From: Rhodoferax sp.
GTDB taxonomy: Bacteria; Pseudomonadota; Gammaproteobacteria; Burkholderiales; Burkholderiaceae_C
Direction of reading: 5' to 3'
DNA length: 64,000 bases
NCBI GenBank assembly: GCA_024236015.1
Contig: JACKLK010000003.1
Span: 186,001-250,000 of the forward strand
In this document: piece after piece, positions 37,193 to 46,034 of the stretch
Layout: each line of letters begins with the position of its first letter
Position numbering within the stretch: the stretch's first letter is position 1
Notes under the pieces: generated by a model
What the model was told of the DNA's origin: nothing
Database searches by the model: none
What the model saw: the letters and a program-made list of their open reading frames with translations, nothing else
Position numbers and translations under genes: made by a program

Positions 37193-38357
37193 GGATGCGC
37201 TGAAGTAGCGCCCGTTTTTTTAATCAACAAACAGCTTGCGGTCGCAAATGAGCGTTCGAACTCGATTTCCGACCCCTTCAGGGGGCTATAGGTCCTCGAT
37301 TCGGGGCCGGTTGGCCCATATTTCGCCCTCATGGACGCACCTGTGCCATCAGTGGTCCTCGCGCGAGGTAAATATTGGCCAGCGCAAGTGCCGTGAACGC
37401 CCGCGTCGCGTTCTTGGCCAAGCCGCGATAACGCGCCTTGTTGAATCCCCACAGCCGCTTGACCACGCCGAAGACATGTTCGACACGGGCGCGTATGCGC
37501 GACTTGTTGCGGTTCCTCGTTCGCTTGGCCTCATCTACTTCACCGATATGGTTGCGTACCCGATCGTTGGTGAAGTCCTTCGCCTCAGGTGCCTTGCTGG
37601 CGATCAGGCCTTTCTGGCTGGCATAGGCGCTGTCTCCGTACACGCGCCTCTCGTTGCCGTGCAGCAGGTCGGGCAGCGGGTGCTTGTCATGGACATTGGC
37701 CGCCGTGACAACAGCGTGGTGCGCCAGGCCACTCTGGCTGTCCACACCGATGTGCAGCTTCATGCCGAAATACCATTGCTGTCCCTTCTTGGACTGATGC
37801 ATCTCGGGGTCGCGCTTGCGCTCCTTGTTCTTGGTCGAACTCGGCGCGCCAATGATGGTGGCGTCCACAATGGTTCCGGTCTTGAGTTTGAAGCCACTGG
37901 CCTGCAGCACCTGTCCTACCTTGGCAAACAGTTGCTCACCCAATTTGTTGTCATTGAGCAAGCGACGGAACTTCAACATCGTCGTGGCGTCCGGCACCGG
38001 CTCCTTGCCCAGATCGATGCCAACGAAGCGCCGCAAACTCGCGCTGTCGTACAAAGCCTCCTCGCACGCAAGATCAGCCAGGTTGAACCAATGCTGCACG
38101 AAGTGAATACGCAGCATGCGCTCCAGGCCAATCGGCGGCCGGCCGCCCACACCTTTGGGATAAACCGGTTCAATCACCGCGCACAGTTCGGACCACGGCA
38201 TGATCGTGTCCATGGTGCTCAGGAATTCATCGCGCCGCGTGGGCTTGCGAAATTGTTCGAATCCAGCGTTCTGGTCTGCGGCCATGGCAAGGGTCTGTTG
38301 CTTCATCTTGTATCAACGCTTCAGGCTTGAATTCCGTGGACCTTCTTCAGCAAATCC
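37193..38357 (-). mobile_element. Complete IS5-family insertion sequence (1165 bp) with TTAG target duplication
   Basis: The ends are imperfect inverted repeats: GGATGCGCTGAAGTAG on the left and, reverse-complemented, GGATTTGCTGAAGAAG on the right. They are flanked by TTAG at 37189-37192 and 38358-38361, a 4-bp YTAR duplication typical of IS5. The single transposase ORF is intact, so the element is probably functional and fairly recent. Confidence 0.93.
37329..38306 (-). CDS. IS5-family DDE transposase
   Basis: 325 aa. DDE residues: the first Asp in GTIVDATIIGAPSSTKN, the second in RRVYGDSAYASQ, and the Glu in RIRARVEHVFGVVKRLWGF (the Y/R-x-E-x-F-x-K signature). N-terminal GRPPIGLERMLRIHFVQHWF is also typical of the family. 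No frameshift or stop. It catalyses cut-and-paste transposition of the surrounding element. Confidence 0.96.
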   Translation of the reverse strand: MKQQTLAMAADQNAGFEQFRKPTRRDEFLSTMDTIMPWSELCAVIEPVYPKGVGGRPPIGLERMLRIHFVQHWFNLADLACEEALYDSASLRRFVGIDLGKEPVPDATTMLKFRRLLNDNKLGEQLFAKVGQVLQASGFKLKTGTIVDATIIGAPSSTKNKERKRDPEMHQSKKGQQWYFGMKLHIGVDSQSGLAHHAVVTAANVHDKHPLPDLLHGNERRVYGDSAYASQKGLIASKAPEAKDFTNDRVRNHIGEVDEAKRTRNRNKSRIRARVEHVFGVVKRLWGFNKARYRGLAKNATRAFTALALANIYLARGPLMAQVRP

Positions 38358-38501
38358 TTAGCATTGACTGGTGAAACCAATCAACGGAAAAGACGAGGGA
38401 CAGGCGCCGAGCGCCGGCGCAGTCGGGAAATCGCGACATCGATCGCCCCCGGGCCTCATGGCACCGGGTTGCAACCGTTCCCGAGGCCATCGAAGCCCGG
38501 C

Positions 38502-39128
38502 TCAGGCCGACGGGAGAATCAGGTGGGGCTCGACCTGCGCCGCAGATTCGAAGCGAACGGCGCGCCATCCGCGCGCCTGCGCCACGGCCACGTTCGCCGC
38601 AAGGTCGTCGACGAAGACGGTGCGCGCCGGCTCCAGGCCGAAACGCGTTTCCAGCAAGGCGTAGATGGCCGGATCGGGCTTGGTCAGTTGCACGTCGCCG
38701 GAGAACACGCCGCCATCGAACCAGCGCAGGAAATCATGGCGGTGTTCCAGCACCCGGGCAAACGGGGCCGGCATGTTGGACAGGTAATACAGCCGCACGT
38801 CGCCGTGCTGCTCGCGCCGCACGCGCAGGCGGGTCAGCAGTTCCAGGGTATCGGGTATCGGCGCCAGGCGCTCCCCGATGCCGGACATCAGCGTCGACAT
38901 GTTGTGGCGGGGCAGCGCCAGCCGCCGCGCGGTACGGTCGACCACATGCTCGAGCGCCAGCACGCCACGGTCGAACGACACCCAGTCGTCGTGGTGGAAG
39001 ATGTCGTGCGCCAGCGCCCGCGCCGCCTGCGGCGTTGCGGCCTGGGACGGAAACTGCTCGGCCACCAGCAGGTCGGGCCGCCAGCTGAACAGCACCGCGC
39101 CAAAATCGAACACCACGTCGGTTGTCAT
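38502..39128 (-). CDS. HAD-superfamily hydrolase (YihX-like)
   Basis: 208 aa. Motif I is VFDFGAVLF, so the second Asp of DxD is Gly, as in YihX-type HAD phosphatases. Motif II is YYLSNM, the Lys is in LTKPDPAIY, and motif IV is VFVDDLAANV. Such enzymes remove phosphate from small sugars such as glucose-1-phosphate. Its ATG overlaps the ycaQ stop by 4 nt (ATGA), making it the last gene of tal-pgi-ycaQ-HAD. Confidence 0.9.
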   Translation of the reverse strand: MTTDVVFDFGAVLFSWRPDLLVAEQFPSQAATPQAARALAHDIFHHDDWVSFDRGVLALEHVVDRTARRLALPRHNMSTLMSGIGERLAPIPDTLELLTRLRVRREQHGDVRLYYLSNMPAPFARVLEHRHDFLRWFDGGVFSGDVQLTKPDPAIYALLETRFGLEPARTVFVDDLAANVAVAQARGWRAVRFESAAQVEPHLILPSA

Positions 39129-40378
39129 GCGTTCTCCTGCTCGCAGGTCCGCAGCGCCTGTCGCATGCGTGGCCCGAGCGCCGGGGGTGATGTTCGCACA
39201 AGACGGAGCCGCTGCGCGCCGTGCCAGCGTGCGCAGCACCACAACGCGCCTGCCAGCGCCTGCAGCAGTTCGTCGTCGACCTCCACGCCCGGCTCCAGGA
39301 ACAGGGACTTGAGTTCGAACATGCCCTGCTCGCGATGCGCCTTCGCGTCGAGCCGGCCGACCAGCCGCCCGCGGTGCAGCAGCGGCAGCACGAAATAGCC
39401 GTAGACACGCTTGTCCGCCGGCGTATAACACTCGATGCGGTAGTCGAAGCCGAACATCGCGGAGGCACGTTCGCGGTCCCACACCAGGGGATCGAACGGC
39501 GACAACACCGTGGTGTGCGTGGCCTGCAGCCGCCCGCGTTGCGCCTGACGCAGCAGCGGCAGGTGATCGGCATGCACGTAGGCCGGCCGCTCCCACCCGT
39601 CGACCGCAACGCGCACCAGGCGTCCGTCGTCCACCCAGGCATCCAGGTCGGCGTCGCGCAGCCGGGGTTTCAGCCGGAAATAGTCGTGCACCCAACGCGC
39701 CTGCGTGATGCCCAGCGCGCGCACCGATGCGTCGATGAACGCGTCGCGCACCGCGGTGGCATCCGGCAGCGCCAGTGCATCGATGCCCGGATGCACGCGC
39801 TCGGCCAGGTCGTAGACACGTTGAAAGCGTTCCCGCCGCGCCACCATCAGGTCGCCCCGCGCGAACAAGGCCTCGAGCCAGAGTTTTTCATCCTTCCAGC
39901 CCCACCATCCGCCGCTGCGCCCGTCGGTGCGCGTGAAGTCCGCCGAACGCACCGGCCCGCTGCTGCGCACATGCGCGAGCAGGCGCGCCAGGTGTTCCTG
40001 CTGCTGCGGGTCGCCGGTACGCCCCAGCGCCACGCCCCAGTGCTGGCGCGTGGCGCGGTTGTGGCTGCGGTGCAATGCCAGTTGCGCGGTCGGGGCAAAA
40101 CAGGCCTCGTGGGCCCAGGTCTCGAATACATGACCCGCCGCCAGGGCCTGGTCCAGCCACGCCATCGGGTAGTCGCCCAGGCGCGAGAACAGCACCAGAT
40201 AGGGACTGCGCGCAACGACATGGATGGTGTCGATCTGGAGCAGCTCCATGCGCCCGATGCAGCGCCGCACGGCCGCCGGGGTCGCCGCCCGGGCCGCCGG
40301 CCGCAACAGGCCCTGGGCCGCCAGTTGCAGGTTGCGCGCCTGCTGCAACGGCAACACCGGCGCGCGTGCGCCCGCCAT
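39125..40378 (-). CDS. YcaQ/AlkX-family winged-helix DNA glycosylase
   Basis: 417 aa from MAGARAPVLPLQQARNL. MELLQIDTIHVVARSPYLVLFSRLG, with the catalytic QxD (QID), and VWDRERASAMFGFDYRIECY followed by GYFVLPLLHRGRLVGRLDAK are the HTH_42/YcaQ pattern. E. coli AlkX (YcaQ) unhooks interstrand crosslinks and alkylated bases. Its ATG shares one base with the pgi stop, so it is translationally coupled to a glycolytic gene. Confidence 0.9.
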   Translation of the reverse strand: MAGARAPVLPLQQARNLQLAAQGLLRPAARAATPAAVRRCIGRMELLQIDTIHVVARSPYLVLFSRLGDYPMAWLDQALAAGHVFETWAHEACFAPTAQLALHRSHNRATRQHWGVALGRTGDPQQQEHLARLLAHVRSSGPVRSADFTRTDGRSGGWWGWKDEKLWLEALFARGDLMVARRERFQRVYDLAERVHPGIDALALPDATAVRDAFIDASVRALGITQARWVHDYFRLKPRLRDADLDAWVDDGRLVRVAVDGWERPAYVHADHLPLLRQAQRGRLQATHTTVLSPFDPLVWDRERASAMFGFDYRIECYTPADKRVYGYFVLPLLHRGRLVGRLDAKAHREQGMFELKSLFLEPGVEVDDELLQALAGALWCCARWHGAQRLRLVRTSPPALGPRMRQALRTCEQENA

Positions 40379-41934
40379 CACGGCTTGGTGCGCAGGCGCC
40401 GCAACAAGCCGGCCGTGGAGCCGTCCAGGCCGGCGACGTCGCCGCTGGCGAGCCGCGGCGCGATCGCCTTGGCCAGCACCTTGCCCAGTTCCACGCCCCA
40501 CTGGTCGAAGCTGTTGATGCCCCAGATCGAGCCGCTGACGAAGACCCGGTGCTCCTGCAGCGCGATCAGGGCGCCCAGGCTGGCCGGGTCGAGTTCGTCA
40601 AGCAGCAGGAAGGTGCTCGGGCGGTTGCCGGTGAAATGCCGGTGGCCGCCGGCGTCGGACTGCCCGACCATCAGCGCCTGGGCCTGCGCCAGCGCATTGG
40701 CCAGCAACAGGTCGTGGTGGCCTTCGAGCGCGTGGCGCGGTGTCTTCACGGCGACGAACTCCACCGGCACCACACCCGTGCCCTGGTGCAGCTGCTGGAA
40801 ATACGCATGCTGGCCATTGGTGCCCGGCTCGCCCCAGAGCACCGGCGCGGTGTCGAACGGCAAGGCCTCGCCCTGGGCGTCGACCCGCTTGCCGTTGCTC
40901 TCCATCTCCAGCTGCTGCAGGTAGGCCGGCCAGCGCGCCAGCGCGCTGTGGTACGGCGCGATGCTGCGGCTGGTGAAGCCGCAGAAGTTGCGGTACCAGA
41001 TGTCGATCAGTGCCAGCCGCACCGGCAGGTTGCGTTCGAGCGGCGCGGTACGGAAATGCTCGTCCATGTCGTGGGCGCCCGCGAGGAAGGCACGGAAACC
41101 ATCGGCACCGATGGCGATCGCGATCGGCAGGCCGATCGCCGACCACAGCGAATAACGCCCGCCGACCCAGTCCCAGAAACCGAAGGTGGTGGTGATGCCG
41201 AAACGGTTGGCGGCCTCCACGTTGGTCGTCAGCGCGCAGAAATGGCGCGCGATGTCGCCCCCGCCCTGCGCCTCGAACCAGCGCTTGGCCGAGGCCGCGT
41301 TGGTCATGGTCTCGATGGTCGTGAAGGTCTTGGACGCGATCAGGAACAGGGTGCCGGCAGGCGTGAGATCGCGCAGGGTCGCATCGAGCTCGTGGCCGTC
41401 GACGTTCGACACGAAATGCAGCCGCTTGCCCGCCTGCGCGAACGCATCGAGTGCACGCACGGCCATCTGCGGACCGAGGTCGGAGCCGCCGATGCCGATG
41501 TTGACGACGTCGGTGATGGCCGGATCGCCACGGACCTGCTCGGCATAGGCCAGCATCGCATCCAGCGTCTCGTGCACCAGGGCCAGGTCGGGCTCCATGC
41601 TCGCGCCGGCGGCCGGCCGGGGTGTGCGCAGCAACACATGGCGCACCGGGCGCTGCTCGGTGTTGTTGATCGCGGCGCCGGCGAACATCGCGTCCCGATG
41701 CCCGGCGACACCACATTCGCGGGCCAGCTGCAGCAGGCCGTGTTCGATGCTGGCGTCGATCAGATTCTTGGACAGGTCCGCGAACACATGCGGGGCCTGC
41801 TGGCTGAATGCCGCGAACCGCCCTGGGTCAGCGTCGAAGGCCTTGCGCAGGTCGATGTCGGATGCCGCGCCTGCGCGGGCCACGCGCAAGGCGCTCCAGG
41901 CGGCGGTCCGGTCGCAACGGGTGCGTTCTGTCAT
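40378..41934 (-). CDS. pgi: Glucose-6-phosphate isomerase
   Basis: 518 aa from MTERTRCDRTAAWSAL, preceded by GGGGAAGGA. An in-frame ATG at 41964 overlaps the tal stop by 4 nt and is the alternative start. NIGIGGSDLGPQMAVRALD, GGRYSLWSAIGLPIAIAIG and SFDQWGVELGKVLAK are the family signatures. It interconverts glucose-6-P and fructose-6-P. With tal and the divergent zwf it covers hexose-phosphate cycling for an Entner-Doudoroff or pentose-phosphate route. Confidence 0.97.
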   Translation of the reverse strand: MTERTRCDRTAAWSALRVARAGAASDIDLRKAFDADPGRFAAFSQQAPHVFADLSKNLIDASIEHGLLQLARECGVAGHRDAMFAGAAINNTEQRPVRHVLLRTPRPAAGASMEPDLALVHETLDAMLAYAEQVRGDPAITDVVNIGIGGSDLGPQMAVRALDAFAQAGKRLHFVSNVDGHELDATLRDLTPAGTLFLIASKTFTTIETMTNAASAKRWFEAQGGGDIARHFCALTTNVEAANRFGITTTFGFWDWVGGRYSLWSAIGLPIAIAIGADGFRAFLAGAHDMDEHFRTAPLERNLPVRLALIDIWYRNFCGFTSRSIAPYHSALARWPAYLQQLEMESNGKRVDAQGEALPFDTAPVLWGEPGTNGQHAYFQQLHQGTGVVPVEFVAVKTPRHALEGHHDLLLANALAQAQALMVGQSDAGGHRHFTGNRPSTFLLLDELDPASLGALIALQEHRVFVSGSIWGINSFDQWGVELGKVLAKAIAPRLASGDVAGLDGSTAGLLRRLRTKP

Positions 41935-41960
41935 CACGTCCTTCCCCTCGGGTGCGCCAC

Positions 41961-42908
41961 TCATGCCGCGAGCAGCAGTTTCTCGAGCTTGACCGCATCG
42001 GCGCAGAAGGCCCGGATCCCCTCGGCCAGCTTCTCGGTGGCCATGGCGTCTTCGTTCAGCGCGAAACGGAAGCTAGCTTCGTCATGTTGCACCGGCGGCA
42101 GGTCGAGTTCCTGCGCGGCGGCCGGATCGAGCATCCGCGGCAGGGCCGCGTCGGACTGGGCCAGCGTGGCCAGCAGGTCGGGGCTGATGGTCAGCAGGTC
42201 GCAACCGGCCAGCGCCTGGATCTGGCCGACGTTGCGAAAACTCGCACCCATGATCTCGGTCTTGATGCCGAACTTCTTGTAGTGGTTGTAGATCGCACGC
42301 ACCGACTGCACGCCGGGATCGTTGGCGCCGGCATGGGCGGCTTCGTCCCAGGCGGCGCCGGCCGATTTCTTGTACCAGTCGTAGATGCGCCCGACGAACG
42401 GCGAGATCAGCTGCACCTTGGCCTGGCCGCAGGCCACGGCCTGGCAGAACGCGAACAGCAGCGTCAGGTTGGTATGGATGCCCTTCTGCTCGAGCTTGGC
42501 CGCCGCCTGGATACCCTCCCAGGTCGCGGCGACCTTGATCAGCACCCGGTCCACGTGGATGCCCTCGCCCTGGTACAGGTCGATGATGTGTTGTGCGCGG
42601 GTGAACGTGGCGTTGGTATCGAAACTCAGGCGGGCATCGACCTCGGTCGACACCCGGCCGGGCACCACGGACAGGATTTCGCAACCGAAACGCACCAGCA
42701 GGCGATCCATGATGTGGTCCAGCGGCTCGCCGCGATGCCGGTCGACCACCTCCTGCAACAGGTGCCGGTAGTCCGGCATGTTGACCGCCTTGAGGATCAG
42801 CGAGGGATTGGTGGTTGCGTCCTGCGGCTTGAACTGGGCCAGTTGCTTGAAGTCACCGGTGTCGGCGACCACGGTGGTGAATTGCTTGAGGGCATCGAGT
42901 TGATTCAT
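41961..42908 (-). CDS. tal: Transaldolase
   Basis: 315 aa. DATTNPSLILKA and the Schiff-base Lys125 in RVLIKVAATWEG, which is followed by the typical GIHTNLTLLFAFCQA. It moves a dihydroxyacetone unit between sugar phosphates. First gene of the tal-pgi-ycaQ-HAD unit, divergent from zwf across 114 nt with a candidate HexR box. Confidence 0.97.
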   Translation of the reverse strand: MNQLDALKQFTTVVADTGDFKQLAQFKPQDATTNPSLILKAVNMPDYRHLLQEVVDRHRGEPLDHIMDRLLVRFGCEILSVVPGRVSTEVDARLSFDTNATFTRAQHIIDLYQGEGIHVDRVLIKVAATWEGIQAAAKLEQKGIHTNLTLLFAFCQAVACGQAKVQLISPFVGRIYDWYKKSAGAAWDEAAHAGANDPGVQSVRAIYNHYKKFGIKTEIMGASFRNVGQIQALAGCDLLTISPDLLATLAQSDAALPRMLDPAAAQELDLPPVQHDEASFRFALNEDAMATEKLAEGIRAFCADAVKLEKLLLAA

Positions 42909-42976
42909 GGGGGGGCTCCAAATGCAGGAATCTGTTGCGTTGACGACATGTTCACATGGCTGTCTTGAATTATCGA

Positions 42977-42991
42977 TGAAACAAAGTTACA
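42977..42991. promoter_or_regulatory. Candidate HexR operator between tal and zwf
   Basis: TGAAACAAAGTTACA, an imperfect palindrome resembling proteobacterial HexR sites of the form TGTARTWWWAYTACA, with the right half best preserved. It lies 32 nt before zwf, and the hexR gene is directly downstream of zwf. Confidence 0.5.
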
Positions 42992-43022
42992 TTACCACCA
43001 CCCATTTTTGTAACTCCAGAAC

Positions 43023-44477
43023 ATGTCCTTCGATCTTGTCCTGTTCGGCGGCACCGGCGACCTCGCCTGGCGCAAGCTGATGCCCGCCTTGTTCCAGGCC
43101 TTCCGCCACGGCAGCCTGCCCGAAGGCGGGCGCATCATCGGCGTCGGCCGCGACGACCACTCCGACGACGAATACCGCGCCCTGATCCAGTCGCGCTTCG
43201 AGAACGTGGAACTGGACAAGCGCCCCACCGAGGACGAGTTTGCCCGGTTTGCCGCCTTGCTGCATTTCCAGCGCATGGACCTGTCCGGTGAGCAGGACTA
43301 CCCGCGGCTGGCGCAGATCCTGCGCGATCGCAACGCCGACACCGTGGTCATGTACCTGGCCACGGCGCCGGCCCTGTTCACCACGGTGTGCGAGCAACTC
43401 GCCGCGGTCGGCCTGAACACCGCCAACACCCGCATCGTGCTGGAAAAGCCGTTGGGCCACGACCTGGCCTCCAACCGGGCGATCAACCAGACCGTCTGCG
43501 GCATCTTCAGCGAGCGCCAGGTGTTCCGCATCGACCATTACCTGGGCAAGCCGGCGGTGCAGAACCTGTTCGCGCTGCGATTCGGCAATGCCTTGTTCGA
43601 GCCCCTGTGGCGGCGCGAACACATCGCCAACATCCAGATCACGATCGCCGAGGAGCTGGGCGTGGAAAAGCGCGGCGCCTTCTACGACACCACCGGCGCC
43701 TTGCGCGACATGGTGCAGAACCATGCCCTGCAGTTGTTGTGCGCACTGGGCATGGAGCCGCCAATCAACTCGCATGCCGACGCGATTCGCGACGAAAAAC
43801 TCAAGGTGCTGCGCTCGCTGCGGCCGTGGACACCGGCCACGCTGGTCAGCGACGTGATCCGCGGCCAGTACGGCCCGGGCAAGATCGATGGCACGGCCGT
43901 GCCGGGTTACCGCACCGAGGAAGGTGTCGACCCCGACAGCCACACCGAGACCTTCGTCGCGCTGCGCACCGAGATCCTGAACTGGCGCTGGGCCGGCGTG
44001 CCGTTCTACATCCGCACCGGCAAGCGACTGGGTGACCGTGACGCGCATATCGTGGTCAATTTCCGTCCCACGCCGCACGCGATCTTCGACTCCGACATCG
44101 GCAAGGCCAACCGGCTCGTCATCAACCTGCAGCCGCGCGACGGGCTGGAACTGCACCTGCTGGCGCAAGGCCGCGACAACCGCGGCAAGCCCCAGGCGCT
44201 GGCACCGGTGCAACTCGACCTCGACTTCGACATGCGCTTCGGCGCTCAGCGCGTGGGCGCCTACGAACGTCTGCTGCTCGACGTGCTGGACGGCCGGCTG
44301 AACCTGTTCGTGCGCAGCGACGAACAGGAAGAAGCCTGGCGCTGGGTCGAGCCCATCATGCAGGCCTGGCAGGCCGACAGCCAGGGCCCGCGCCTGTACG
44401 CCAGCGGCACCTGGGGCCCGAGCGCGTCCAGTGCCATGATCGCGCGCGACGGCTTCTGCTGGAGCGAGGAGTCGTGA
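43023..44477 (+). CDS. zwf: Glucose-6-phosphate 1-dehydrogenase
   Basis: 484 aa. The nucleotide site is FGGTGDLAWRKLMPAL. VFRIDHYLGKPAVQNL is the substrate-binding signature with the catalytic His pair, and VPFYIRTGKRL binds NADP+. It oxidises glucose-6-P to 6-phosphogluconolactone, the entry to the Entner-Doudoroff and pentose phosphate pathways. Followed on the same strand by hexR after 140 nt, which includes a hairpin. Confidence 0.97.
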   Translation: MSFDLVLFGGTGDLAWRKLMPALFQAFRHGSLPEGGRIIGVGRDDHSDDEYRALIQSRFENVELDKRPTEDEFARFAALLHFQRMDLSGEQDYPRLAQILRDRNADTVVMYLATAPALFTTVCEQLAAVGLNTANTRIVLEKPLGHDLASNRAINQTVCGIFSERQVFRIDHYLGKPAVQNLFALRFGNALFEPLWRREHIANIQITIAEELGVEKRGAFYDTTGALRDMVQNHALQLLCALGMEPPINSHADAIRDEKLKVLRSLRPWTPATLVSDVIRGQYGPGKIDGTAVPGYRTEEGVDPDSHTETFVALRTEILNWRWAGVPFYIRTGKRLGDRDAHIVVNFRPTPHAIFDSDIGKANRLVINLQPRDGLELHLLAQGRDNRGKPQALAPVQLDLDFDMRFGAQRVGAYERLLLDVLDGRLNLFVRSDEQEEAWRWVEPIMQAWQADSQGPRLYASGTWGPSASSAMIARDGFCWSEES

Positions 44478-44480
44478 TGC

Positions 44481-44523
44481 GGGCGGGGCCGAGCCAGCGA
44501 CTTGCGATGCGCGAGCCCCGCCC
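44481..44523 (+). terminator. Hairpin between zwf and hexR
   Basis: GGGCGGGGC (44481-44489) pairs with GCCCCGCCC (44515-44523). It has no T-run, so a partial terminator or mRNA-end protector is more likely than a full stop. Confidence 0.35.
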
Positions 44524-44617
44524 TCCTGCTGTCGTCGACCTTTCGCCTCGTGCCCCGGAGCCGGATTGGCACAATGGTCGCGCTGCTCCGGCATCCACCG
44601 TCTGAAGAAGGCAAACC

Positions 44618-45466
44618 ATGCTCGAACGCATCAAGGCCTCGTTACCGTCCCTGGCGCCAGCCGAACAACGGGTGGCCAAGCTGGTGCTGGCCAATCCCCG
44701 CGCCTTCGCGAGCCTGCCGGTGGCCGAACTGGCGGACCGTGCCCATGTGAGCAAACCCACGGTGGTGCGGTTCTGCCGCAGCGTCGGTTACGACGGGCTG
44801 GCGGACTTCAAGCGCAAGCTCGTGGGCAGCGTCAGCGAAGGCGTGCCCTTCATCCACCGCAGCGTCGACGCGGACGACAAGACCGGCGACATCATGGTCA
44901 AGGTGATCGACAACACGGTCGCCGCCTTCCTGAAATACCGCAACGACGCCAGCACCGGCGCCATCGAAAAGGCCTGCCAGGCGCTGGTGGACACCCTGCG
45001 CAGCGGCAAGCGACTGGAATTCTTCGGGGTCGGCAATTCCGGCGTCGTCGCCCAGGACGCGCAACACAAGTTCTTCCGGCTGGGCGTCAACACCATTGCC
45101 TACAGCGACGGCCACATGCAGGTCATGAGCGCATCCATGCTCGGGCCCGGCGACTGCGTCGTGATCATCTCCAACTCCGGTCGCACGCGCGACCTGATGG
45201 ACGCCTGCGGCATCGCCCGGCGCAACGGCGCCACCACCATCGTCATCACGGCCACCGGCTCGCCCCTGGCCAGCGCTGGCGACATCCACCTCTCGGCCGA
45301 CCATCCGGAGGGTTTCGACAACTACAGCCCGATGGTGTCGCGGCTGCTGCACCTGTTGATCATCGACATCCTGGCCACCTGTATGGCGCTGCGCCTGGGT
45401 GGCGACGTGGTGCAGCCGCGGTTGCGGGAGATGAAGCAGAATTTGCGGAGCAAGCGGTACACATAA
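44618..45466 (+). CDS. hexR: HexR-type RpiR-family regulator
   Basis: 282 aa. N-terminal HTH_6 (LPVAELADRAHVSKPTVVRFCRSVGYDG) and a C-terminal SIS domain (FFGVGNSGVVAQDAQHKFFRLG; IIISNSGRTRD is the sugar-phosphate-binding Ser motif, read as VVIISNSGRTRDL). HexR represses zwf and other hexose genes and is released by KDPG. Position next to zwf and the box in the zwf/tal gap agree. Confidence 0.93.
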   Translation: MLERIKASLPSLAPAEQRVAKLVLANPRAFASLPVAELADRAHVSKPTVVRFCRSVGYDGLADFKRKLVGSVSEGVPFIHRSVDADDKTGDIMVKVIDNTVAAFLKYRNDASTGAIEKACQALVDTLRSGKRLEFFGVGNSGVVAQDAQHKFFRLGVNTIAYSDGHMQVMSASMLGPGDCVVIISNSGRTRDLMDACGIARRNGATTIVITATGSPLASAGDIHLSADHPEGFDNYSPMVSRLLHLLIIDILATCMALRLGGDVVQPRLREMKQNLRSKRYT

Positions 45467-45558
45467 CGCATGCTGCTGCCTGCGTTGGTCTGCCTGGTCG
45501 CCGGCGCCTTTGCGCGCTCAGATGATCCAGGTACTGTGTCGCCTCATGGTGCTCGCAC

Positions 45559-45800
45559 GCGTCACGGCAGGCCTGATCCGGCACGGGCTCCTGGTGGGGC
45601 GGTCGGGCGCTGAACGCGCCGACTGCCCTGCGGTGCTCGCGGGTGGGGCGCATCGCGCAACTCACTGCGTTCGCTTCGCTCTCTCCGTTCAGACAAGCGC
45701 GATGAGAATGATCACGAAGCGCGCTGCGCGCGCCGCCCCACCCGCTGCGCTCCTCGGCGCCCCACAAGTCGCCCGTGCCGGATCAGGCCTGCCGTGACGC
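45559..45800 (+). repeat. Element A: 242-bp palindromic element with perfect 30-bp terminal inverted repeats
   Basis: The arms 45559-45588 and 45771-45800 are exact reverse complements (GCGTCACGGCAGGCCTGATC is the first part). The interior carries blocks shared with element B: 45601-45640 (GGTCGGGCGCTGAACG...), 45650-45668 (GCATCGCGCAACTCACTGCG region), 45684-45716 (CCGTTCAGACAAGCGCGATG...) and 45748-45761 (GCTCCTCGGCGCC). Between blocks lie stems of other sequence, including GCGGGTGGGGCG / CGCCCCACCCGC. No ORF of substance. Confidence 0.93.
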
Positions 45801-46034
45801 TGGGGCGGTGGTGCGCGTGAAGAGGGGACCGTAGTGCGCGTGAGGGTGAGGCAGTGATGCGCACGACGATGGAAACCGAAGCCGGTTCAACATCAGATGT
45901 TGCCAATCGGAAGTTTTGCCAAGACAAACCGCAAGGCCAATGGGCCATGTCGCGCTGTGGGCGAGCATGCTCAAAGCTCTAGCGGATTCCAAAATGCCAA
46001 GGACTTCTTGCAGCGTATCGCCAACCACCGGACT

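Noticed and set aside
45684..45716. Fur-box-like TGAGAATGAT in the repeat core
   Set aside because: Only about one and a half hexamer half-sites; it is part of a conserved structural block, so a Fur site is not supported.
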